NCBI GenBank assembly: GCA_963799365.1
Contig: CAWCWV010000015.1
Span: 248,001 to 312,000, forward strand
DNA: 64,000 nt
Reading direction: 5' to 3'
From: Marinirhabdus sp963799365
GTDB taxonomy: Bacteria; Bacteroidota; Bacteroidia; Flavobacteriales; Flavobacteriaceae
Shown here in pieces: positions 8,318 to 14,710 of the stretch. Position 1 is the first letter of the stretch; each line of letters begins with the position of its first letter. The notes beneath the pieces are model-generated. The model made no database searches and was not told the DNA's origin. It saw only the letters and a list, made by a program, of their open reading frames with translations. The position numbers and the translations under genes were made by a program.

Positions 8318-8767
8318 TTAGGCTTCCTGCAGGGTTCGCTTCGATTTTCGGTAAGTGTATTTTGGGTAGATGCTACGTTTTGCAAATCGGTTAAGGTTGC
8401 CAGCGTTTATCATTTTAAGATATACGGGCTTGGTTATTCCAAAAAATTCGTAGGTTGTTCCATCTGTAAAGGTGATTTCTAATAATAAACCTTTGTGTTG
8501 GTAATCTGCGATGGCGGCATTTGTAATGGTATTGGTATATTCCGGAAGGTTTTTATCCTTGGTCTCCGGTGCCATGCTTACTAAGAAGTGATAACCGTCA
8601 ATAATTTTCCGACTTTGGATTTCGGCTTCTTGCTGTAATGCATCACCATCCTGAAATTTATCCGGGTGCCATTCTTTTACCAAGTCTCGATAGCTCTTTT
8701 TAAGAGTCTTAAGGTCGATTTCCTTTTCAATTCCAAATAATTTCTTGTACTCGTGTATGCGCTTCAT
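8318..8767 (-). CDS. J-domain plus KTSC-domain protein
   Basis: A protein of about 149 residues with two recognisable modules. Residues 1-65 form a DnaJ-like J domain: KKLFGIEKEIDLKTLKKSYR, then the diagnostic HPD in EWHPDKF. Residues from about 75 to the end form a KTSC domain, with TITNAAIADYQHKGLLLEIT, then YEFFGITKPVYLKMI and the GNLNRFAKRSIYPKY-type end. The J domain predicts stimulation of DnaK ATPase, and KTSC is a small domain sometimes joined to lysyl-tRNA synthetase. The combined function is unknown, but RNA or ribosome-linked chaperoning is a reasonable guess given the helicase and cold-shock neighbours. The frame can be extended two codons to a TTG at 8773, but I prefer the ATG at 8767. 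Confidence 0.82.
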   Translation of the reverse strand: MKRIHEYKKLFGIEKEIDLKTLKKSYRDLVKEWHPDKFQDGDALQQEAEIQSRKIIDGYHFLVSMAPETKDKNLPEYTNTITNAAIADYQHKGLLLEITFTDGTTYEFFGITKPVYLKMINAGNLNRFAKRSIYPKYTYRKSKRTLQEA

Positions 8768-8833
8768 AATCAAGGTTTTTATTAGGGCGCGAAACTACTT
8801 ATTTTTAATGGATTTACTAAGGTAATTGGCATT

Positions 8834-8870
8834 AAAAAAGCCCATTCGCTAAGCAAATGGGCTTTTTTTT
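8834..8870 (-). terminator. Terminator downstream of the small cold-shock gene
   Basis: AAAAAAGCCCATT, loop, AAATGGGCTTTTTT is a strong stem with poly-A/poly-T on both sides, so it can act in either direction. On the minus strand it follows the cold-shock gene stop within 20 bp. Confidence 0.85.
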
Positions 8871-8887
8871 AACTATATGGATAGTAC

Positions 8888-9079
8888 TTAGACAACTTTT
8901 ACGTTAACCGCGTTTAATCCTTTGTTTCCTTCTTTAAGTTCAAATTCAACTTCGTCACCTTCTCTAATCTCATCGATTAATCCAGAAATGTGTACAAAGT
9001 GATCTTTTTCAACTCCTTCTTCAGTGATAAAACCAAATCCTTTGGTATCGTTGAAAAATTTTACTGTTCCTCTACTCAT
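8888..9079 (-). CDS. Cold-shock protein, CspA family
   Basis: A 63-residue single cold-shock domain (five-stranded OB fold). RNP1 is seen in KGFGFI and RNP2 in HFVHIS; the chain starts GTVKFFND and ends with GLNAVNVKVV. It is a cytoplasmic single-stranded RNA/DNA-binding protein acting as an RNA chaperone. The gene has an AT-rich upstream stretch of about 220 bp before the next terminator. A TAATTTTG box on the minus strand at 9252-9259 would give a leader of about 165 nt, typical of cold-induced csp mRNAs, but the spacing to a TTG is short, so this is only suggestive. It is closely related to the C-terminal domain of the next gene upstream. Confidence 0.93.
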   Translation of the reverse strand: MSRGTVKFFNDTKGFGFITEEGVEKDHFVHISGLIDEIREGDEVEFELKEGNKGLNAVNVKVV

Positions 9080-9302
9080 TTTACTATAATTTAATTATTA
9101 ATGTTTAATATCCTGCAAAGATGGCTCCATTTATTTAAAAAACAATCATTTATCTGCTTTATTATTTATTTCAATAAAAGAAATTAGTAGTTAATACCAC
9201 ATCCTTTAAAACGCTATAAAGCAGAGAGACCTTGTAAACAAAGGAAAAATTCAAAATTATTTGTATGGATTTTTCAATTTAAATTATTGGACAGCATCTC
9301 AA

Positions 9303-9346
9303 AAAAAAGCTTTCAGTAACCTATTAATGGTTCTATGAAAGCTTTT
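9303..9346 (-). terminator. Terminator downstream of the cold-shock-domain protein gene
   Basis: AAAAAAGCTTTCA and TGAAAGCTTTTT pair across a loop of about 20 nt with T/A runs outside. It lies 20-60 bp past the stop codon at 9365. Confidence 0.75.
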
Positions 9347-9364
9347 TCTTACTGAATTATAAAG

Positions 9365-9826
9365 TTATTTTTCCAACTTTACTTTTACTGCGTTCATACC
9401 TCTTTGTCCTTTTTCAAGCTCGAATGAGACTTTATTACCCTCGGTAATTTCATCTATGAGTCCGCTTACGTGACAGAAATACTTTTCGCTGTTTTCGTTA
9501 TCTACTATAAAACCGAATCCCTTAGAATGGTCAAAGAAATTTACTGTACCAATACGTACCGGATCAAATTTATCATCATCAGATTCCTCTTTTTTAGGAA
9601 TACCTAATATTATTTCTTCTGCATCAACCTTCACCTTTTTCGAAGGATCTGGCGGTGTATCTACCAAATTACCCATGTGGTCTACATAGACAAAGTCGAT
9701 ACCGCTAGTGCCGTTTTCTTCTTTGTCGGCCTTGCGAGCATCCATTTTCTTTTTCTTGTCTTCACGCTTTTTTAAGCGCTTTTTTTCTTTTTCAGTCTTA
9801 CTAAATGTTTGTTGTGATCTACCCAT
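9365..9826 (-). CDS. Cold-shock-domain protein with lysine-rich N-terminal extension
   Basis: A 153-residue protein. Residues 1-40 are dominated by Lys, Arg and Glu (KEKKRLKKREDKKKKMDARK) and are probably disordered or helical and RNA-binding. Residues 41-85 are an acidic/proline linker, and residues from about 90 to 153 form a cold-shock domain with IGTVNFFDHSKGFGFI (RNP1) and YFCHVSGLIDEI (RNP2). This architecture is common in Bacteroidota; a role in RNA chaperoning or ribosome association is inferred. It lies immediately upstream of the single-domain Csp on the same strand. A terminator separates them, so they are likely separate transcripts. The two CSDs share the SGLIDEI-EG and G-NAV-VK pattern, which suggests local duplication. 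Confidence 0.88.
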   Translation of the reverse strand: MGRSQQTFSKTEKEKKRLKKREDKKKKMDARKADKEENGTSGIDFVYVDHMGNLVDTPPDPSKKVKVDAEEIILGIPKKEESDDDKFDPVRIGTVNFFDHSKGFGFIVDNENSEKYFCHVSGLIDEITEGNKVSFELEKGQRGMNAVKVKLEK

Positions 9827-10180
9827 TTATATTTTTACATGTTAAGGGGTATAAGGTACGGCGATATTTTGAAGTTTAAAAATTTTTAAGAAAAACATAT
9901 GTTTTTGACCTTTTGCAACGTAACTATTTGCTTTCAAGGAGCTTCAACAGCAAATTATTAGATCGTGGTATGAAATATTTAAAAAAAATTTTCATATCTA
10001 TATTAGACACTTCAAAGACAGGCAATTTAGTCTTAAGGTACTAAGTTTTTTGTATTTTTATTACGTTGATTTTTATTCTTCTAGTCATAGTTTCTGATTT
10101 TTTAAATGATTGAAGTGTTAAAAATGAATTTCAAGTTGATACTATATGTTTAGAACAGAAAATAAATTAAATAAAGTTGT
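9827..10180. other. Gene-free AT-rich interval
   Basis: About 354 bp between the divergent cold-shock-domain gene and the DUF6265 gene. I see no tRNA, terminator or convincing promoter pair, and the longest open frame is a 24-codon one at about 9970-10044. It presumably holds the promoters of both flanking genes. Confidence 0.5.
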
Positions 10181-10690
10181 ATGACAAAAACGCTCACATA
10201 TATTTCAGCATTCCTCCTCCTACTTTCTTGTAATCACAAAACTCAAGAAAAAGTAAGTTCCGAAGAAGTGATTCGAGAAAAACAATTTGAAACTATTGAA
10301 AATTTGAAATGGCTTGTTGGAAATTGGACCCATTTTACTGAAAAAGAAAAATCCTACGAAAACTGGATATTAGCCAATGACAGTACCTTGATAGCACATA
10401 GTTTTACCTTAGTAGAAAATGATACAGTTTTTGCAGAGCGTGTTACCCTTCAGCAAATAGATAAGAATGTATTTTTCACTGTTGTTGCTTACAATCAAAA
10501 CGATGACAAGCCGGTAACTTTTGAGTTGATTCCGTCAACTACAGGAACATTTACTTTTGAAAATGCTCAACACGATTTCCCTTCAAAAATAACCTATACC
10601 AATCCTGTGAAAGATGCTATTCATGCCTGGATTGAAGGAACCGTTAATGGAGAGGATCAAAAAATAGATTTTTATTACAAGCGGAACTGA
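10181..10690 (+). CDS. DUF6265 family lipoprotein
   Basis: A 169-residue protein. The first 17 residues form a lipoprotein signal peptide ending LLLLSC, so a lipidated Cys near residue 17 is expected. The body has the DUF6265 pattern: LKWLVGNWTHF near the start, then ENWILANDSTLIAHSFT, ERVTLQQI, TFENAQHDFPSKITY and IEGTVNGEDQKIDFYYKR at the end. This is a lipocalin-like beta-barrel family often seen in Bacteroidota, of unknown biochemical role. It would sit at the inner or outer membrane facing the periplasm. It appears to be a single-gene unit; the next gene is about 290 bp downstream. Confidence 0.8.
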   Translation: MTKTLTYISAFLLLLSCNHKTQEKVSSEEVIREKQFETIENLKWLVGNWTHFTEKEKSYENWILANDSTLIAHSFTLVENDTVFAERVTLQQIDKNVFFTVVAYNQNDDKPVTFELIPSTTGTFTFENAQHDFPSKITYTNPVKDAIHAWIEGTVNGEDQKIDFYYKRN

Positions 10691-10852
10691 TACTTCTATC
10701 TTTAGACTGCTTTGTGAAAAGTTGGAACATAACTCTTATGTCATTATTATTATCTCTAGAAAGAAAATATTATGATTTGTCAATGGGCATATATAGCAGT
10801 TCTAAATTCCTAGCTTTAAGTGGATTTGTAAAAAATTGATATGAAAACTTAA

Positions 10853-10930
10853 ATGTTAATGAAGACTAAATTTTTAACCGTATTTTACTTTTTATCGATG
10901 TTATTTGCATTTTGTGGGATTTATTTGTAA
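10853..10930 (+). other. Possible 25-codon hydrophobic micro-ORF
   Basis: The 10691-10976 interval contains an ATG-initiated frame translating MLMKTKFLTVFYFLSMLFAF and five more residues. It looks like an isolated signal peptide or single-pass peptide. It could be a remnant of a deleted secreted-protein gene, a leader peptide or chance. Nothing else is recognised in the interval. Confidence 0.15.
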
Positions 10931-10976
10931 CATTGACGATGATTAGCATATTGCCCCTGACCCTAATTTTAAATTT

Positions 10977-11426
10977 ATGACTATGAAAATCAGACACATT
11001 TTATTGACCGTTTTTTTACTTGGAAGTATAACGACCGGCTTTGCACAAAAAAAAGACGAACAATCTTTTATAAGTGGAAATATTAGTATCGCGAAATACC
11101 ATACTAGTGAGGAGCTACAGAATATGAATAAAGGGAAACTATTAGAACTTTATAATATTCGTATCGAAATCATCATTAAAATTTTGCCAAATATCGCTTT
11201 TGCAACCAAACCTGGCGTTACAATGACCACTCTTGGAATACCTGATACTAAAGAGCACCGTAAGGCATTGGAAGATAATATTCAGGCCACGACAACCTAT
11301 TTTGAGAATACGATTGAGTTTCAGAAGTTGATTCTCCCCTATTCTGACAAATCAAGCTTAGTAGCTGCGATCCTCTTTTATGAAGATACGCTCAAAGCTT
11401 TGCATACTTATAACGAATTTAACTAA
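10977..11426 (+). CDS. Secreted protein of unknown family
   Basis: A 149-residue protein that I do not recognise. It begins MTMKIRHILLTVFLLGSITTG with cleavage expected after GFAQ (residue 24), so it is exported. The mature part is mostly helical and charged, with the segments HTSEELQNMNKGKLLELYNI, LPNIAFATKPGVTMTTLGIP and KALEDNIQATTTYFENTIEF. There are no cysteines and no sorting domain. The second ATG, two codons in (10983), is an equally good start. It is followed by a strong terminator and stands as a single gene. The pattern of spaced helices suggests a small helical-bundle periplasmic protein, but that is inference only. Confidence 0.7.
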   Translation: MTMKIRHILLTVFLLGSITTGFAQKKDEQSFISGNISIAKYHTSEELQNMNKGKLLELYNIRIEIIIKILPNIAFATKPGVTMTTLGIPDTKEHRKALEDNIQATTTYFENTIEFQKLILPYSDKSSLVAAILFYEDTLKALHTYNEFN

Positions 11427-11495
11427 AACTAGTTTTTCGAAATAAGCTAGTTTTATATTTATAAAATAGTAAAGCCAAATTTAATGGCTTACATC

Positions 11496-11530
11496 ACTAC
11501 GCTCTAAATTTTATAGAGCGTAGTTTTTTT
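11496..11530 (+). terminator. Rho-independent terminator
   Basis: ACTACGCTCTA and TAGAGCGTAGT form a perfect 11-bp stem with a 7-nt loop, followed by eight or more T. It lies about 70 bp after the stop codon at 11426. The rest of the 11427-11835 gap holds only the promoter at 11764-11794. Confidence 0.9.
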
Positions 11531-11763
11531 TAACAAAAAATTAACATTTAAAAGCTTTAAACAGTAAGTTGTCTTAAAATTTAATAGCTACTAGTCTCAA
11601 ATAGTAGGTATTCATTGACTTCACCCCTACTAGAGAATAATCAATTCTAATATATACTCTGACCCAAATTTCCATTAAATGCGATTTATCCTACAAAATT
11701 CATAGACAAAACACAGTTAATCGATAATTATTGCATTTAAGCGATGCTTTTAATCGGTTTTAT

Positions 11764-11794
11764 TTGCACTTCATAGAAAATATCTTTAAGTTTG
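11764..11794 (+). promoter_or_regulatory. Bacteroidota-type promoter (TTG-N20-TAnnTTTG)
   Basis: TTG at 11764-11766, 20 bp, then TAAGTTTG at 11787-11794 match both boxes of the Bacteroidota consensus at ideal spacing. The start point would be near 11801, 35 nt before the ATG at 11836. This rules out the in-frame TTG at 11731 as the start. Confidence 0.7.
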
Positions 11795-11835
11795 ATATCG
11801 TTATCACAAAAATTTTAACATTAAAGTATATAGAT

Positions 11836-13146
11836 ATGAAAGTAATTACCCCGCTCATTATCGTTTTATCCCTATTCCTATGTGGAAACTTAATTGCACA
11901 ACAAGAAAAAGGAATACAAGGTTCTGAAAACTGGTTAAATTTCTGGACGGAGTTTAATCCTGTCGATTCAGACTATGGCGCACCTACGCAAATTCTTACC
12001 GGTAATATTTCAAAAGACCTTAAACTCTACAAAAAAGAAATATACCTTCTATTGGGAGATGTATTCGTAACAGATAGCTCGGCACTTACTATCGAGCCAG
12101 GAACCCTAATTTTAGCCGATTTTAAAACTAAAGCTTCTCTTACCATTACAAGAGGGTCTACTATTATTGCTGAAGGAACACAAACCGATCCCATTGTATT
12201 TACATCAAATAGAGATATAAATAAAAAAGGGGATTGGGGAGGAATTTTTATTCTTGGTGATGCGCCAGTAAATAAAATTGGAACACAATGGGGTCTCGAC
12301 TTCGGATTAAATGCTTCAACTACAGAACACACATTGTATGGTGGAAATAATGAAGAAAGCAGTTCTGGCGTTATGCGATTTGTGAGAATTGAATATGCTG
12401 GTAAGCGAACAAAAAACTATGGATACTATAATTCCCTTACGCTTGCAGGAGTAGGAAACAATACTACCCTAGAAAATATAATGGTAAGCCATGGCGCCGG
12501 AAACTCATTTTATGTGTTAGGCGGTAATGTAAATTTAACGAAGCTGGTATCCTTGCGTTCCAGTGGTAACGACTTTAGATTCGATTTTGGAGCCTATGTA
12601 AATATTACAAACTCACTTGCGGTACGTTCTCCATATGTTTCTGAACCTGGAGGCGCAAGCAGTCTTTATATTACTTCCCATAGTAGCCATATTGAAGTAA
12701 ATATTGAAAAGAGTAAAACTACCGTTGATGCACAAAACTTAACCTTACTGAATTTAAGTAAATCACTTGAAGATGATATTGATGTAGGATTGGTAAGGGA
12801 GGCAGTTTTTATTGATAAAGACGCTTCTTTAACAATGGGCATGAGTGTCCTCTCTGGCTTTAACCCAGCAGTAATTTTGGACAATAGCATTCCTGTTACC
12901 TATGACAACTTAAAGAACATCAAGTTCAGTAAAATGTATTTTAACAAGTGTCGTGGTAATATTTTCACCAAAGATGTCACCAACAATGAAGACCTAGAGA
13001 ATTGGTACGGCAATCAATCTTTCTTTAATGTGTATTCTAAAGGTTCAGATAGAGAAACCTTTATAGATCCCAACAATGAGGATCGTCCTGATTTTAGATT
13101 GCGAATTAACAAAATTATTGCTTTGGAGGAAATGGACAGAGGTTAA
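11836..13146 (+). CDS. Secreted beta-helix-like protein
   Basis: A 436-residue exported protein. It begins MKVITPLIIVLSLFLCGNLIAQ, a signal peptide cleaved before Q22. The mature part contains a sequence style common in Bacteroidota surface and periplasmic proteins with right-handed parallel beta-helix character: LTIEPGTLILADF, LTITRGSTIIAEGTQTDPIV, FTSNRDINKKGDWGGIFILG. A ladder of short strands follows (NTTLENIMVSHGAGNSFYVL, NLTKLVSLRSSGNDFRFDF). No catalytic motif and no T9SS C-terminal domain are visible. I use the ATG at 11836 because of the promoter just upstream and the signal peptide. It lies 96 bp upstream of the gliding operon on the same strand, with no terminator between them, so it could be partly co-expressed. 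The function is unknown. Confidence 0.72.
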   Translation: MKVITPLIIVLSLFLCGNLIAQQEKGIQGSENWLNFWTEFNPVDSDYGAPTQILTGNISKDLKLYKKEIYLLLGDVFVTDSSALTIEPGTLILADFKTKASLTITRGSTIIAEGTQTDPIVFTSNRDINKKGDWGGIFILGDAPVNKIGTQWGLDFGLNASTTEHTLYGGNNEESSSGVMRFVRIEYAGKRTKNYGYYNSLTLAGVGNNTTLENIMVSHGAGNSFYVLGGNVNLTKLVSLRSSGNDFRFDFGAYVNITNSLAVRSPYVSEPGGASSLYITSHSSHIEVNIEKSKTTVDAQNLTLLNLSKSLEDDIDVGLVREAVFIDKDASLTMGMSVLSGFNPAVILDNSIPVTYDNLKNIKFSKMYFNKCRGNIFTKDVTNNEDLENWYGNQSFFNVYSKGSDRETFIDPNNEDRPDFRLRINKIIALEEMDRG

Positions 13147-13242
13147 TACGATAAAAAAAATAGGTAAGACTTCACTTAAAATAAGTTAACACCCTTGAAT
13201 TACTTTTAAGATAGCTGAACAAAATTTAAATAATACTACCGT

Positions 13243-14709
13243 ATGCAAAAAACTACTATTCTGAAATTTTATGGTTTTCTTACATTGGTTCTTTTGGTTA
13301 TGATGCCAGAACTAACCAAGGCGCAATTGATTATTGGAGCTCCGAACCTTCAATTTAATCAGGCATGCGCCAGTGATTCATTTAATGAATATAATATTAG
13401 TTTTGTTTTTAATCCAGAATCTGCTGTAGCCTCAAACAATCAGTTTATTTTAGAAATGTCAAATGCTGAAGGAGATTTTACAGATGCAACCGTAGTATTT
13501 AGTTCGGCTCCTGGATCGATAACGGTCTCCCCTGCCCTGGTAACTTTTTCAATCCCAAACACTACTTCGGGGGAAGGCTATAAACTTAGAGTAAAAAGTA
13601 CCCAACCGGCCGCAATCAGTTCACCTTCTATCGAATTTTCGGCTTATTATAAATTACACGATACTCCCTTTACTATAAATAAACTTGTCTCTACTGGTGC
13701 ATTCTGTCCTAATGGTAGTTACTTACTAACCATAGACAATCCTGGTTTTGGAGATACTACTTCTCCACTTATATTTCCATCCTTAACTTTTAATTGGTTT
13801 AAAGAAACGGGCCCTACCTCATCGGTTTTTATCACAGAAAGCGAAAGCTTAGTGGTTACAGAGGAAGGCACCTATTTTGCTGAAACCAATTATGGAAGTT
13901 GTACTTCGAATTCATTTTCGAACCGGGTAACCGTATCGGAAGCTTCATCTGGGCAAACTACAACCACGGTTATAGAATCAAGTGCTGGAAATCCCTTTTG
14001 TGCCAGAGAAGGCGCTACCACATTAAGTACGATGAATGGTGATAGTTTTATCTGGACAAAGGACGGAACTATCATCCCGGGAGCTACTGAAAGGACCTAT
14101 CAAACAAGTGAGTCTGGAACCTATACGGTCACTGTACAATCCGGAGATTGCCAGGCCATTGGAACAATAGATCTTGAAACTGGAGATTTTGAAAGTAACA
14201 TAAATGTACAGGCTATAAACGAATTGCCTGCTGGAGAATCCCTTGCTATTACTGTAACAACTACAGCAATTAACCCAGAGTTCGAGTGGTACTTAAATGA
14301 TGAATTGCTTCCCGATGCTACGGGTAATACCTATGAAGCATTCGAATTTGGTATTTATAAGGTTCTTGTTTTTCAGAATTCATTTTGTGAAGACTTCGAT
14401 GAATTTACTTTTGAAATTCGCGAATTAATAGATCTATTTCCAGAGGTGGCAAATATCCCTAATCTAATTAGCCCTAATGGCGACGGTATAAATGATACGT
14501 GGGTGATTCCAACTAAGTATGTAAGTGGCACTAATACCGAAATAATGATACTGACTAATCTAGGTGATGTTGTATTTCAAACAAAAGAATATCTAAATAA
14601 CTGGCCACAGGATCAATTAAATCTTTCTAGTGTAAACTTAGTATACTATTATATAATAATCCCAGAGGATCAAGAAATTAAAAAAGGGTCGATAACGGTC
14701 ATTCAATAA
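13243..14709 (+). CDS. sprC: T9SS-exported Ig-like protein with type-B gliding C-terminal domain (SprC-like)
   Basis: A 488-residue protein with an N-terminal signal peptide ending LTKAQ. Ig/PKD-like beta-sandwich repeats follow (for example FIWTKDGTIIPGATERTYQT and EWYLNDELLPDATGNTYEAF). The final 85 residues (404-488) form the gliding-motility-associated CHU_C type-B sorting domain, which opens NLISPNGDGINDTW. Type-B substrates are secreted by T9SS and typically rely on a partner PorP/SprF protein. The gene starts a unit of four genes in the order expected for the Flavobacterium johnsoniae sprC-sprD-sprB-sprF operon, so it is best read as the SprC counterpart. The symbol rests on order and architecture, not on an alignment. 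The stop is 1 bp before the next start. Confidence 0.7.
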   Translation: MQKTTILKFYGFLTLVLLVMMPELTKAQLIIGAPNLQFNQACASDSFNEYNISFVFNPESAVASNNQFILEMSNAEGDFTDATVVFSSAPGSITVSPALVTFSIPNTTSGEGYKLRVKSTQPAAISSPSIEFSAYYKLHDTPFTINKLVSTGAFCPNGSYLLTIDNPGFGDTTSPLIFPSLTFNWFKETGPTSSVFITESESLVVTEEGTYFAETNYGSCTSNSFSNRVTVSEASSGQTTTTVIESSAGNPFCAREGATTLSTMNGDSFIWTKDGTIIPGATERTYQTSESGTYTVTVQSGDCQAIGTIDLETGDFESNINVQAINELPAGESLAITVTTTAINPEFEWYLNDELLPDATGNTYEAFEFGIYKVLVFQNSFCEDFDEFTFEIRELIDLFPEVANIPNLISPNGDGINDTWVIPTKYVSGTNTEIMILTNLGDVVFQTKEYLNNWPQDQLNLSSVNLVYYYIIIPEDQEIKKGSITVIQ

Positions 14710-14710
14710 C

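Noticed and set aside
11731..11835. Upstream TTG extension of the beta-helix-like gene
   Set aside because: A complete TTG-N20-TAnnTTTG promoter lies within it, and the ATG at 11836 gives a clean signal peptide.
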